DNA of 35,248 bases from Clostridia bacterium (GCA_017483195.1 JAFULR010000011.1:1-35248), one strand, 5' to 3'. Shown: positions 22,416 to 31,882, numbered from the stretch's first letter. Numbers and translations: made by a program. Notes: a model not told the origin generated them from the sequence alone.

Positions 22416-23657
22416 TTAAAATTCTATAGAAAATCTCAGATTTTCCACTCCGCAAAGCTTATCTGCGGGGAGCTTCACACATTCCATCTCACCGGGCGCA
22501 AGCTTAAGCTTCTTTTTCTGCAGAATAACTCGCTCGCCGTCGCTGACCTTGATCGTCGCGTCACGGTAAACGTCCGCAACACGGAAATAAACGTCCACGT
22601 CGCCTTGTCCCGCGATCCTTTGCGGAACAGTGTATCTGACTCTACCGTCGGTAGAGATATTAATAACTCTGTCACTCTTTTCAGCCTCGCCCTTGATGTA
22701 TGCCGCCGCGCCGCGACCCGCGATCTCCGCCTCGCTTGAAACAAAATCAACAAGATCGTGAACGTGAAGCACGTTTCCGCAGGCGAAAATACCCTCGATC
22801 TCGGTCTGGCGGTTCTCGTCAACCGTCGCGCCGTTCGTAATGCGGCTAAGCTCTATTCCTGCGCCGGCGGTAAGCTCGTTCTCGGGAATAAGTCCAACGG
22901 AGAGAAGGAGCGTGTCGCAAGGAATATACTCGCGCGTTTCGGGAATGGGACGTCTGTTTTCGTCCACCCTTGCTATCGTAACACCCTCAAGACGCTCCTT
23001 GCCGTGTATCTCCACAACGGTGTGGGAGAGCTTTAAGGGAATATCAAAATCGTTAAGGCATTGCTCGATATTTCTCGCAAGACCGCCCGAATAGGGCATC
23101 AGCTCGCAGACCGCGTGAACGCGCGCTCCCTCAAAGGTCATTCTGCGCGCCATAATAAGTCCGATATCACCCGAGCCGAGAATAACCACCTCGCGGCCGG
23201 GCATATAGCCCTTCATATTAACAAGCTTTTGCGCCATACCCGCACTGTAAATACCCGAGGGACGCGTGCCGGCAATATTGAGCGCGCCGCGAGGACGCTC
23301 GCGGCAGCCCATAGCTAAAATTATAGCCTTAGCCTCTATCTGAAAGATTCCGTCCTCGGTATTTGATGCGGTGATCACCTTGCTTTCGTCAACGGAAAGC
23401 ACCATCGTGTTAAGAAGAACGGGAATTTTCTTATCAATTACCTCTTTTTCGTATCTCCACGCGTATTCTGGGCCCGTAAGCTCCTCACCGAAGGTGTGAA
23501 GTCCGAATCCGTTGTGGATACATTGCTGCAAAATTCCGCCGAGAGACGAATCGCGCTCAAGAATGAGGATATCCTCAATTCCCTGCTCACGTGCGGAAAG
23601 AGCCGCCGCCATACCTGCAGGGCCGCCACCGATTATTACAAGATCAGCCTTTCTCAT
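22416..23657 (-). CDS. FAD-dependent pyridine nucleotide-disulfide-type oxidoreductase
   Basis: The protein has 413 residues. The N-terminal FAD site is VIIGGGPAG (7-15), a conserved CIHNGFG (Cys46) follows, and the second dinucleotide site is VVILGSGDIGL. A late EGIFACGNVLHVHD is the second FAD-contacting motif, and the last 80 residues form a small beta-rich domain. In this gene context it is expected to pass electrons between the GlpA-like dehydrogenase and NAD or another carrier. I chose the ATG at 23655-23657, which overlaps the upstream stop as ATGA and has AAGGGGGTTCAGG before it. The frame starting at 23810 would run 150 bases into the upstream gene. Confidence 0.9.
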   Translation of the reverse strand: MRKADLVIIGGGPAGMAAALSAREQGIEDILILERDSSLGGILQQCIHNGFGLHTFGEELTGPEYAWRYEKEVIDKKIPVLLNTMVLSVDESKVITASNTEDGIFQIEAKAIILAMGCRERPRGALNIAGTRPSGIYSAGMAQKLVNMKGYMPGREVVILGSGDIGLIMARRMTFEGARVHAVCELMPYSGGLARNIEQCLNDFDIPLKLSHTVVEIHGKERLEGVTIARVDENRRPIPETREYIPCDTLLLSVGLIPENELTAGAGIELSRITNGATVDENRQTEIEGIFACGNVLHVHDLVDFVSSEAEIAGRGAAAYIKGEAEKSDRVINISTDGRVRYTVPQRIAGQGDVDVYFRVADVYRDATIKVSDGERVILQKKKLKLAPGEMECVKLPADKLCGVENLRFSIEF

Positions 23658-25099
23658 TCCTGAACCCCCTTTGTCTTTGAAAATACAATCGCGCTTTCGC
23701 CGCCGCATTTGGTAACGGAAGCAAAATCCACACCGTTTTCGCGTGCGATAAGCTCCATAACGTAGGGCGCGCAAAAGCCACCCTGACAACGTCCCATTCC
23801 TGCGCGGCAACGTCTCTTAACACCGTCAAGATCGCGCGCGGGGGGATTTGAGCGGATCGCGTCAAGTATCTCACCCTCGCTGATGCTCTCACAGCGGCAG
23901 ATAATTCTACCATAGGACGCATCACGTCTTATATATTCGTTCTTTTCTGCAATGCTTCCCTCACGGAATGCGTGCTTTGGCTCTCTTATGGGGTTAAAAT
24001 CCTCTTTTTTCTCAAGCCTTAAGCCCTCGGATTCAAGAAGCTCCGCAACGTAGATAGCAATTGCGGGCGCTGAGGAAAGCCCGGGAGATTCGATTCCGGC
24101 AACGTTTATAAATCTCTCACACGCGGGACGGATGATAAAATCACCCGTGTTGCCGTAGGCGCGAAGTCCGCAAAAGCTCGTTATGGACTTGCCGAAGGGC
24201 AATCCCACACGCAGATTTTCACTTGCGGTAGCCATAATTTTCGAAAGACCGTCCGCATAGGTCGATTTGTCACCCTTGTCGTCAATATTAACGCTCGTAG
24301 GACCGAGCAAAAGATTGCCGTCAACCGTGGGAGACACTAAGATTCCCTTACCCATCTCATTGGGGCAGCGGAAGATGGTGCAGTTAGCCATCGTACCGCA
24401 CTCGCGGTCAAGAAGAATGTAGTCACCCTTTCTCGCCCTCACGGTAAAGCTCTCATCACCCACCATTTTTGCGATCTCGTCCGCATAAATGCCCGCCGCG
24501 TTTACTACAAAATCAGCGGAAATATGCTCGTTTTCCGAGTAAATTACATATTTTTCATCACTTTTTTCGATTTTTTCAACCTTAAAATCGCATTTCAACG
24601 ACGCGCCGTTGTCCATCGCGTTTCCGATAGAGGCTATGCAAAGCTCATAGGGGCAAACGATCGCGCCCGTGGGAGCGTAAAGCGCGCAGATGGCGGAGTC
24701 GCTGATGTTCGGCTCAATGGCGCGAAGCTCGTCCACCTCGATCAAGCGAACCCCCTCAACACCGTTTTCTATTCCTCTCGCAACGAGCTTCTCGATATGC
24801 TTTCTGTCAGCATCGGAAAAGCCAACGACGAGAGAGCCGTTGTTTTTGTATTTTACACCAAGCTCATCCGTAACGCGCTTCATCATTTTAGAGCCCGCAA
24901 CGTTAAAGCGCGCCTTGAATGAGCCTACCTCTGCGTCAAAGCCTGCGTGAACAATACCCGAGTTTGCGCGCGTCGCACCCATGGCAACGTCATTTTGCGC
25001 CTCAAGTATGCAGATATTCAAATTGTAACGCGAAAGCTCGCGGGCAATAAGTCCGCCCACAACTCCCGCACCGATAACGGCAACGTCAAAATGCTTCAT
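23654..25099 (-). CDS. glpA: GlpA-like FAD dehydrogenase with C-terminal 2Fe-2S domain
   Basis: The protein has 481 residues. A DAO/GlpA-type FAD domain (VIGAGVVGGLIAREL at 8-22, then MGATRANSGIVHAGFD) is followed by a BFD-like 2Fe-2S domain with ICRCESISEGE and CRAGMGRCQGGFC. The likely reaction is oxidation of glycerol-3-phosphate to dihydroxyacetone phosphate, but L-2-hydroxyglutarate-type oxidases share the fold. It is the first gene of a unit with the FAD oxidoreductase and DUF1667 protein, the arrangement often seen with glpK in Clostridia; no glpK or glpF is present here. GGAGTAAAT precedes the ATG. Confidence 0.85.
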   Translation of the reverse strand: MKHFDVAVIGAGVVGGLIARELSRYNLNICILEAQNDVAMGATRANSGIVHAGFDAEVGSFKARFNVAGSKMMKRVTDELGVKYKNNGSLVVGFSDADRKHIEKLVARGIENGVEGVRLIEVDELRAIEPNISDSAICALYAPTGAIVCPYELCIASIGNAMDNGASLKCDFKVEKIEKSDEKYVIYSENEHISADFVVNAAGIYADEIAKMVGDESFTVRARKGDYILLDRECGTMANCTIFRCPNEMGKGILVSPTVDGNLLLGPTSVNIDDKGDKSTYADGLSKIMATASENLRVGLPFGKSITSFCGLRAYGNTGDFIIRPACERFINVAGIESPGLSSAPAIAIYVAELLESEGLRLEKKEDFNPIREPKHAFREGSIAEKNEYIRRDASYGRIICRCESISEGEILDAIRSNPPARDLDGVKRRCRAGMGRCQGGFCAPYVMELIARENGVDFASVTKCGGESAIVFSKTKGVQE

Positions 25100-25257
25100 A
25101 TTTACTCCATTTTTTATAATTTATTTATCTTTTAAATTGATTCACCGATTTGTATTTTAACTACCCCAATAACCGCACTATCGCGAATGATCCTTCAATG
25201 CAAAGTGCAAAGCGCAAAATTCAAAATTGACGGACACACACCTACTTGTGTAGGTAC

Positions 25258-25343
25258 GCACCATCCCAAGCCTTCTCCAGCTGGAGAAGGTGGCAGGCGA
25301 ATGTCTGACGGATGAGGTGTTCCAAAGACAAATTAACTTACCC
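25258..25343 (+). repeat. L module, copy d
   Basis: It starts GCACCATCCCAAG, then CCTTCTCCA/TGGAGAAGG (about 25271-25290), then a second palindromic slot GGCAGGCGAATGTCTGAC, then GGATGAGGTGTTCC. The first stem differs from copies a-c yet remains perfectly paired. Confidence 0.75.
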
Positions 25344-25350
25344 TCAAACG

Positions 25351-25740
25351 CGGGTGCACGGAGTGCCCCCCTACGAAGATTGTACGCACTCTCAAAACAA
25401 ATTTTAGAAAAATCAAATCCCCGATTTGGTTTTTCGTAGTTTTGAAGATACGATATCAGCCGTCACGCTCGCGTGTAAGGATGATATCGGAGCTTCAAAA
25501 CCGCCCATTCGCACGCGAATGGGCGAAAATTTGTGCAGATTTAGTCTGTACTCCGCGCAAGATCCTTCACTTCGCTTGCGCTTCGTTCGAGGATGACACC
25601 TTACGGCGTCGCGCGTTGCAACACAATTTGCGCGGATTTAGTCGGTTTTACACAAACAAAATGTCTATTGCGCGAAGCCTTATAAAAAGGTTTTTGCCTA
25701 CTTTTTCCTCAAAAAAGTAGGTCCAAATCTACTAACCTTT
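25351..25740 (+). repeat. E module, copy 2 (multi-hairpin element)
   Basis: It aligns with 10632-11035. H1 is 25408-25419/25423-25434. H2 is 25439-25447/25493-25501 with inner stems 25451-25458/25482-25489 and 25464-25468/25471-25475. H3 is 25503-25512/25515-25524. The same CCGCGCAA/TTGCGCGG closing stem follows. Flanking single-stranded parts, such as the stretch of more than 40 bases after H3, are identical in both copies while the H3 stem is entirely different. Confidence 0.85.
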
Positions 25741-25912
25741 CATACCAAAGCCATTTAGCCGCTTTTCTTTGACGGTATAAGCGCAAAGAAAAGCTAACAA
25801 AAGAAACGCTGAATGCAGGGCTACTCGCCCCGCACCCCCGCCACCTTTGAAAAGGTGGACGAAACAATCGCGCGAACCGAGTGCTAACATCAGCGCAAAG
25901 CGCTGACAGTTC
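25738..25912. repeat. F module, copy 2
   Basis: It holds TTAGCCGCTTTTCTTTG, then GCGCAAAGAAAAGC, the conserved CTAACAAAAGAAACGCTGAA and TGCAGGGCT, and CCACCTTT-gaa-AAGGTGG (about 25850-25868) where copy 1 has CCTACTTTT/AAAGTAGG. It lies immediately downstream of the glucokinase gene. Confidence 0.75.
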
Positions 25913-26863
25913 CTACATCAAAAGCGCCGCCGCGCCGAGAAGCCCCGCGCTGTTTTCAAGCTCCGCTATAAGAATGGGCACACGGGGTCCCTTGTCGCCC
26001 GCGTAGATCTCTTTATCCATAATAGCCTGAAGGGGCTTAATAAGATTATCACCCTGCGCGCAAACACCGCCGCCGAGAAGAATCACCTCAGGACGGAAGA
26101 TATTGGCATAATTAATAAGACCGCACGCAAGATGCTCAATATAGGAATCAAGCACCTCTTTTGCATACGCGTCAACGGGAGCATAATCAAATACCGTCTT
26201 TCCGTTTACCGCGTCAAGTGTGCCGATCTCCCACATTTTCGAGTCGGGATGAGCCTCCATAGCTCGTCTTGTATCGCGGATAAGAGCCGTAGCGGAGCTG
26301 TAAGCCTCAAAGCAGCCACGTCGTCCGCAGGAGCATTGCTCACCGCCGTGAACGATAACCGTGTGGCCAAGCTCAGCGCCCGCACCGAGATTTCCTTCAA
26401 CAAGCTTGCCGTCGATAACGATACCGCCGCCAACACCCGTTCCGAGAGTTATCATAATAGCGCTGCTGTAATTTCTCGCCGCGCCGAATTTGACCTCACC
26501 GAGAGCCGCAACGTTCGCGTCGTTACCGATCTTAACAGGAATACCGCCAAGCATGCTTGAAAGCTCCTCGCCTATCATAAAATTCTCCCAACCGAGATTG
26601 TTCGCATAGATGACGTTGCCCCTTGCGGAATCGATCATACCCGGCGAGCCTATTCCAAGTCCCTCAACGTCCGACGTTGTAAGTCCAAGGCGAGATAGAA
26701 GATCAAGAGCAAGACGCGCAATATTCTCAGCCACGCCGTGATCTCCCTTTTCCACCTCCGTGGGGGTCTTGTCGCAAAGAAGGATCTCTCCGTTTTCGTT
26801 AACGATACCGCCCTTGATGAAGGTACCGCCAAGGTCTATTCCAATATAATATTTGTTTGCCAT
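25913..26863 (-). CDS. glk: ROK-family glucokinase
   Basis: The protein has 316 residues. ROK kinases phosphorylate glucose with ATP in the cytosol. The phosphate site is GIDLGGTFIKGG near the N-terminus, the sugar-site stretch includes GNDANVAALGE, ITLGTGVGGGI follows, and the ROK zinc site is GEQCSCGRRGCFE. No helix-turn-helix is present, so it is a kinase and not a repressor. The ATG at 26863 follows AGGAGATTTGATT. A strong promoter (26897-26925) serves it, divergent from the O-antigen-ligase-like gene. The substrate could be another hexose such as N-acetylmannosamine. Confidence 0.92.
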   Translation of the reverse strand: MANKYYIGIDLGGTFIKGGIVNENGEILLCDKTPTEVEKGDHGVAENIARLALDLLSRLGLTTSDVEGLGIGSPGMIDSARGNVIYANNLGWENFMIGEELSSMLGGIPVKIGNDANVAALGEVKFGAARNYSSAIMITLGTGVGGGIVIDGKLVEGNLGAGAELGHTVIVHGGEQCSCGRRGCFEAYSSATALIRDTRRAMEAHPDSKMWEIGTLDAVNGKTVFDYAPVDAYAKEVLDSYIEHLACGLINYANIFRPEVILLGGGVCAQGDNLIKPLQAIMDKEIYAGDKGPRVPILIAELENSAGLLGAAALLM

Positions 26864-26896
26864 AATCAAATCTCCTAAAAATAGATATATATAGTT

Positions 26897-26925
26897 ATTA
26901 TATCACTATTAATACCATTTTGCAA
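26897..26925 (-). promoter_or_regulatory. Promoter of glk
   Basis: On the minus strand TTGCAA, 17 bases, TATAAT. Confidence 0.7.
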
Positions 26926-26952
26926 GTATAAAATCGAATTACAATTGCACAC

Positions 26953-26981
26953 TTGACAAATTAGTTATAAAATAGTATAAT
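26953..26981 (+). promoter_or_regulatory. Promoter of the O-antigen-ligase-like gene
   Basis: TTGACA, 17 bases, TATAAT: a near-consensus site, back to back with the glk promoter. Confidence 0.8.
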
Positions 26982-27007
26982 AATATGGTACATTAAAAAA
27001 AGGAATT

Positions 27008-28579
27008 ATGATAATGACAAAATCAATAGAAATGAGAAACAGAATATCGGGCTTTCTGTCCGCATTCTTCTCGGGAAAAATATATCCCGTTTTGATGCTG
27101 ATCTGGATGCTCGCGGGCTATTTTCTTGAAAAAGAGCCGTATTTTGCGTTCGTCAATATGATGGTTGTCAGCTTCGCGTTTTTAACAACGCGCTCAATAA
27201 AACCGATGATCTTCTTCGTGCTGACCTTCTTCTATCAGATGAACGTTGTGAATTCGCCCATGGATCCCGTAAATTCCACGTATTATCTCACGGGAAAACG
27301 TCTCGCTCTTTTGCTTATAGGAGCGGCGGCTTTCATAATTTGCGGAATTATCTACACGGTAAAAAACAAGTTTTACACAAAGGATAACTTCCTCAAAATG
27401 CCCCTTTTCAAGCCGATGCTGATATTCTCCGCCGGACTTCTTGCAAACGGTCTTATGAAGAGCGATTACACCGTTGGCAATATTCTTTGGGCACTTGCCC
27501 TGATCGTTGTTTACGTGGTGCTTTTCGGAATGCTCTGGCTCGGTCTTAAGGGCGAGGACGCACACGAGATAGCGGATTATTTTGCATACATAAACCTGCT
27601 CATTTCCTGGATGCTTTTGCTCCAGGTGGCGGAAATTTACATTTCCGGTGAGCTTTTAACAGGTGGCACAGTCCACAGAGATGCTTTCACACTCGGATTT
27701 GGCAAAACAAACGCGGTAGGATTTGTGCTTGCAAGCCTTATACCTATGAATTTCTACGGATTTATGAAAAATAAATCCAAGGTAATGCCGTATTTCCATC
27801 TGTTCACAGCCTTTGCGCTTTTGGTAGCCACCGTTACAAGCACGTCAAGAAACGCGGTGCTTGTCGGATGCGCGTATTTTGCCTTCTGCGTCATATTCTC
27901 TATGTTCGCAGGCGACAGAAAAAAGATCGCGCGCGTGCTTCTCCCCATACTCATAATAATTTCCGGTGCTATTGCCCTCGCGTTCATTAAAGAAGAGCTC
28001 GTCACTCTTGTAAGGCACTATATAGACCGAACCGATATAGGCGACGGACTTAACAGCGCAAGCGCGGGAAGAATAGATATCTGGAGAAAATGCTGGCAGA
28101 TCTTTAAGGAAAATCAGCTCTTCGGCGCAGGATTTTACGGTGAGGAAATGAATTTCGCTCAGCCCATGGCAGAGATCATCCCCCACTTTGCGCATAATAC
28201 TTTGTTCCAGCTTCTTGCGGGATCGGGCGCAGTTGGCTTGCTTTGCTACGGTTATTACAGAATAAAAACCCTCAAATACTTGTTCCACGAGCCCACTGCC
28301 GAACGAGTTATGCTTATGGTAGCCGCATCCACAGTGCCTTTGGGCAGTATATTCGATAACCACCTTTTCGATATCTACCCCGGTATCTATTATACAACGG
28401 CTCTTGTTATCGCGGTGCTTCTTTACGAAAAGCAGTTTAATAAGAAGGAGTGCGAAGCAGTGTCCACAGTGGAAAAGGCTGAAGATGCCCCCACCGCCGA
28501 CGACGAGGATACCGACGAAAAATTCATCGCCAATGTCTCCGAGCTTCTCGAGGAAAGCAGCGAAATATTGAATTCATAA
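27008..28579 (+). CDS. O-antigen ligase-like (WaaL/Wzy-type) membrane protein
   Basis: The protein has 523 residues and about eleven membrane segments. The Wzy_C-type loop is visible in TSTSRNAVLVG, RIDIWRKCWQIFKEN, LFGAGFYGEE and the HFAHNTLFQLLAGSGAVGLL stretch, the parts conserved in lipid-linked polysaccharide ligases and polymerases. A soluble acidic C-terminus (about 475-523) is unusual. In a Gram-positive it may attach or polymerise a wall or capsule glycan, for example a teichoic acid; no other polysaccharide gene is adjacent. AAGGAATT precedes the ATG at 27008, and Met3 (27014) is an equally good start. Confidence 0.8.
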   Translation: MIMTKSIEMRNRISGFLSAFFSGKIYPVLMLIWMLAGYFLEKEPYFAFVNMMVVSFAFLTTRSIKPMIFFVLTFFYQMNVVNSPMDPVNSTYYLTGKRLALLLIGAAAFIICGIIYTVKNKFYTKDNFLKMPLFKPMLIFSAGLLANGLMKSDYTVGNILWALALIVVYVVLFGMLWLGLKGEDAHEIADYFAYINLLISWMLLLQVAEIYISGELLTGGTVHRDAFTLGFGKTNAVGFVLASLIPMNFYGFMKNKSKVMPYFHLFTAFALLVATVTSTSRNAVLVGCAYFAFCVIFSMFAGDRKKIARVLLPILIIISGAIALAFIKEELVTLVRHYIDRTDIGDGLNSASAGRIDIWRKCWQIFKENQLFGAGFYGEEMNFAQPMAEIIPHFAHNTLFQLLAGSGAVGLLCYGYYRIKTLKYLFHEPTAERVMLMVAASTVPLGSIFDNHLFDIYPGIYYTTALVIAVLLYEKQFNKKECEAVSTVEKAEDAPTADDEDTDEKFIANVSELLEESSEILNS

Positions 28580-28589
28580 ACAACCAAAT

Positions 28590-28623
28590 AAAAAAATCAC
28601 CTGCGTGGCAGGTGATTTTTTTA
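28590..28623. terminator. Bidirectional terminator
   Basis: ATCACCTGC-gtg-GCAGGTGAT with A and T runs on the two sides. It serves the ligase-like gene and the convergent ktrA. Confidence 0.95.
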
Positions 28624-28624
28624 T

Positions 28625-29275
28625 TTATTTAAGCTTGTTTATCTTTGAAGAATGAGCGATAATAACGAGGTTCATATTCTCTGTAAGAGGAGCCTTTGGA
28701 TCAAGATCGACATTGATCTTCTGACCGTTCTTTATCGCGATAACGTTAACACCGTATTTTTTTCTGAGATCAAGTTCCATAAGGCTCTTGCCCACCCACG
28801 AGGGTCTGACGTCAAGCTCAATTATGGACACGTCGTCCGAAAGCTCCATAACGTCAACAAAGCCCGACGAAAGAATATTCTTGGCAAGACGCACTCCACC
28901 CTCTCTTTCAGGGATGACTACCTTGTCGGCACCAACCCTTGTAAATATCCTGCCCTGCATATCATCGGAGCATTTAGCGATAACGGTCTTTACGCCAAGC
29001 TCCTTGCAAAGCATTATGGCAAGAACGTTGGCTTCAAGATTGGTCGCCATCGCGATAATAACAACGTCAACACTCGCTATACCAAGCTGACGAACCGTCT
29101 CGGGATCGGTCACGTCCGCGCATTTGCAATACGGGATATCCGCCGCCGCGGAGTTCACTATTCCCTTGTCAATATCAACCGCAAGAACGTCCGCGCCGTT
29201 TTTGACAAGCTCCTTAGCCACGGCAAGACCGTATCTTCCAAGCCCGAAAACCGCATAAGATTTATTTATACTCAT
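28625..29275 (-). CDS. ktrA: KtrA/TrkA-type potassium channel regulatory subunit
   Basis: The protein has 216 residues, the normal KtrA size. An RCK_N Rossmann domain with GLGRYG (11-16) and Asp34 binds nucleotide (ATP/ADP or NAD). A C-terminal RCK_C domain (about 140-216) may bind c-di-AMP in this family. The octameric ring gates the KtrB membrane subunit. Its gene starts nine bases after the ktrB stop, and both lie downstream of a metallophosphoesterase on the same strand. Confidence 0.95.
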   Translation of the reverse strand: MSINKSYAVFGLGRYGLAVAKELVKNGADVLAVDIDKGIVNSAAADIPYCKCADVTDPETVRQLGIASVDVVIIAMATNLEANVLAIMLCKELGVKTVIAKCSDDMQGRIFTRVGADKVVIPEREGGVRLAKNILSSGFVDVMELSDDVSIIELDVRPSWVGKSLMELDLRKKYGVNVIAIKNGQKINVDLDPKAPLTENMNLVIIAHSSKINKLK

Positions 29276-29284
29276 AATTTTCTC

Positions 29285-30640
29285 CTAACCGACGCTTATC
29301 TCCTCCGTCGGATTTTTTATATTGTTTACTATCTCCTTGTGATAGGTAAATGCGATCGCCAGCGATATAGGCCCTATCCTTCCGAGATACATCGTACAGA
29401 TAACTATCATCTTTCCGACAGTATTAAGGAACGGCGTAAGATTTCTCGTAAGTCCCACAGTAGCCGTTGCGCTGACGGTCTCGTAAATTATATCAAGTGC
29501 CGAAGCATCCGTAACAGCGGCAAGAGAAACCGTGGAAATAACCATTATAGCGAACGAGGTCATCGCAACCGCAACAGCCTTTCTTGTAGCCTGGAGCGGA
29601 ATGCTCCTGTTAAAGAGAGTAACCTCGTTTCTGCCCTTTATCACCGTATATGCCGTAACAGCAAGGACAACAAAGGTGACCGTTTTGATTCCTCCCGCAG
29701 TACCTACGGGCGAGCCTCCGATAAACATAAGCAAAAGAGAAACGAACGCGCTCCCATTCGTCAGATTTTCCTGCGGAACAGAAGCAAATCCTGCCGTTCT
29801 CGTGGTCACCGATTGGAAAAGCGATACCTGAAGCTTGTCAAAAAGGCTCATATTTCCTATCGTCAAAGGGTTTGAAAATTCAAACGCAAATATCAGGGCG
29901 CCTCCAACCAGAATCAGTACGACGGAGCTTGAAAGCACTATCTTCGAATGAAGCGTAAGCCGCTTGAAGCATCCTGTTCCCTGTGTCCTTACGTCCTTGA
30001 AAACGCGAAGCAGATCCCACCAGACTATATATCCGATACCTCCAAGTATTATAAGAGCGCACGTGACCGCATTTATCAAAGGATGCGTCGCATACGGAAT
30101 AAGGCTTGATTCTCCTATTATGTCTATTCCCGCGTTGCAAAATGCGGATACCGAGGTAAATACCGATATCCATATCCCACGCGCTCCGTATTCGGGAACG
30201 AAGACCGTCATATAGAGCAGCGCGCCCGCGCCTTCAACGATGAACGTGCCGAGAATGACCTTTTTCACAAATTTTCCAAGCCCCTCAAGTGAGTTCAGAT
30301 TAAAAGCATCACCAATAAGACGGCTGTCCTTCAGCTTCATTCTTCGATTGAGCGCAACGGTTATTCCGGAAAGCACCGTGATTATTCCAAGTCCGCCTAT
30401 CTGAATAAGCAAGAGGATCACGATCTGCCCGAAAACGCTCCACGTGCTGTAGGTAGGAACGGTAACGAGCCCCGTTACGCAGGTCGCCGTGGTGGCGGTA
30501 AAAAGCGCATCGATATAAGGCACACTCTCTCCGCTCTGCGTACTGATGGGCAACCAAAGTAAAAGACTGCCTATAAGTATCGCAATAATAAAGCTCAGCA
30601 ATATAAGCTGCGTGGTGCTTAGCTTAATTGTCTTTTTCAC
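29285..30640 (-). CDS. ktrB: KtrB/TrkH-type potassium transporter subunit
   Basis: The protein has 451 residues. Four membrane-pore-membrane repeats are recognisable by their selectivity loops: TCVTGL, SAFCNAGI, TTRTAGF and SATATVGL. It imports potassium, coupled to sodium in Ktr systems. The start is a GTG at 30638-30640 with AGGAAGTG upstream; the nearby ATG is in another frame and stops after six codons. The gene begins 24 bases after the metallophosphoesterase stop. A cotranscribed ktrA encodes the regulatory ring. Confidence 0.95.
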   Translation of the reverse strand: MKKTIKLSTTQLILLSFIIAILIGSLLLWLPISTQSGESVPYIDALFTATTATCVTGLVTVPTYSTWSVFGQIVILLLIQIGGLGIITVLSGITVALNRRMKLKDSRLIGDAFNLNSLEGLGKFVKKVILGTFIVEGAGALLYMTVFVPEYGARGIWISVFTSVSAFCNAGIDIIGESSLIPYATHPLINAVTCALIILGGIGYIVWWDLLRVFKDVRTQGTGCFKRLTLHSKIVLSSSVVLILVGGALIFAFEFSNPLTIGNMSLFDKLQVSLFQSVTTRTAGFASVPQENLTNGSAFVSLLLMFIGGSPVGTAGGIKTVTFVVLAVTAYTVIKGRNEVTLFNRSIPLQATRKAVAVAMTSFAIMVISTVSLAAVTDASALDIIYETVSATATVGLTRNLTPFLNTVGKMIVICTMYLGRIGPISLAIAFTYHKEIVNNIKNPTEEISVG

Positions 30641-30664
30641 TCATTTCACTTCCTAAAAATCCGA

Positions 30665-31882
30665 TTATTTATCAAAATAAGGATACATATCAACCGTTTC
30701 CTTTTCGTAAAGAGGCTGATATTTGTCCTGATAGTAATTTTCGTGAACTATATTCTCAGCTCCGAACTCACCGTCGGGAGTGATGGTGATAACTGTGCAT
30801 CCGCGCTGATATCCCTTGTTGCCGATATCACCGTATGCGATATAGTCAACGCTGTATCCGTAAGAGAAAAGAATTCCCTTGTAATCAATAACGAAATTAT
30901 TGAAATGGTCGTGACCGAAGAACATCGCCTTCGTATTGCCAAGCTCGATAGCTTTTTCAAAAAGCTGATCGCCAATCTCGGATTCTGATGCGTAAACCAC
31001 CACGTCACCCTCTTCGCCGTCGTGACCGTAGAGCCATTTCACGTTATCCGTGTCAGCTCGTCCGTTTGCAACGAACTCATCGTAAGCATCCTTAACCTCG
31101 TAAACGGGTATGTGGAAGAAGCAGAGCGAAGATCCGGGAGCATAAAGCTCGATCATATCCTCGTACCAATCAACCTGATTCTGTTTTATAACGTCGTAAT
31201 TCCACATAAGGGAGTCAATAAGACCGCCCACAAGATCCTGACGGATATATGAATGGGAATCGATCATAAAGAAGCTCTCCACAACGTCACCGCTTGTGTT
31301 TTTAACGTTGATAACGTGGTTGCCTTCACCAAAAACGCCCTCGGGAGAATGCTCGAACAAGCAGTAAACGAGATTTTCATCCGCATACATATCAGCAACC
31401 GCATCCCTCTTATGAAGATTATAGGGCTCGGAATCGTGATTTCCAAAAGCAACCGTCCAATAAACGCCGAGATTTTCCATAAGACGGATAAACATACCGT
31501 GCGCATACTCGTTGTTTATAGTTCCGCCAATGCCTATAGCATATGAAATGTCACCCGTAACGATAACAAGATCGGGCTCTTCCGCCTTAACCATAGCCGC
31601 CACCGCGTTGATGGCTTTTTTGTCGCTTTCAGCCTGAATAAATCCGCCGCTCAGATGAATATCAGTAAGATGAAGAACCTTGAAATCCTCATCCGTGGTG
31701 AAATACCAATTGCCGTGCTCGTCCTTGGACGGAGTAAGCTCAGACTCAACCCCTTCGGTTTTGAAGGTATCAATGTATTCCTTCATCTGTTCAAAATTAT
31801 TTACGTTAAGTAAAGTAATTCCTCCAAAAACAATAACCAATACAAGCATAAAAGCAAGTAACACAAGTAATATCTTTTCCAT
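30665..31882 (-). CDS. Membrane-anchored metallophosphoesterase
   Basis: The protein has 405 residues. An N-terminal membrane segment (about 3-25) places a calcineurin-like phosphoesterase domain outside. The two-metal motifs are all present: LTDIHL (DxH), VTGDIS (GD), FGNHDSE (GNHD), FFHIP (H) and FFGHDHFN (GHxH). The substrate may be a phospholipid head group, a nucleotide or a wall phosphodiester; I cannot tell. It is the first gene of the ktrB-ktrA unit and is divergent from a glycerophosphodiesterase, which hints at envelope phosphate metabolism. The ATG has GAAAGGATATTG. Confidence 0.9.
   Translation of the reverse strand: MEKILLVLLAFMLVLVIVFGGITLLNVNNFEQMKEYIDTFKTEGVESELTPSKDEHGNWYFTTDEDFKVLHLTDIHLSGGFIQAESDKKAINAVAAMVKAEEPDLVIVTGDISYAIGIGGTINNEYAHGMFIRLMENLGVYWTVAFGNHDSEPYNLHKRDAVADMYADENLVYCLFEHSPEGVFGEGNHVINVKNTSGDVVESFFMIDSHSYIRQDLVGGLIDSLMWNYDVIKQNQVDWYEDMIELYAPGSSLCFFHIPVYEVKDAYDEFVANGRADTDNVKWLYGHDGEEGDVVVYASESEIGDQLFEKAIELGNTKAMFFGHDHFNNFVIDYKGILFSYGYSVDYIAYGDIGNKGYQRGCTVITITPDGEFGAENIVHENYYQDKYQPLYEKETVDMYPYFDK

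Larger units (their letters stand above)
25140..25912. repeat. Repeat island D (no gene)
   Basis: About 770 bases between the GlpA-like gene and glucokinase without a credible gene. It contains, in order, L copy d, a 24-base unit, E copy 2 and F copy 2. The order 24-base unit then E module is the same as in island B. Confidence 0.8.

Noticed and set aside
28652..29875. Plus-strand open frame of 407 codons across ktrA and ktrB
   Set aside because: It is antisense to two well-conserved genes and is a codon-bias shadow with a basic, low-similarity product.
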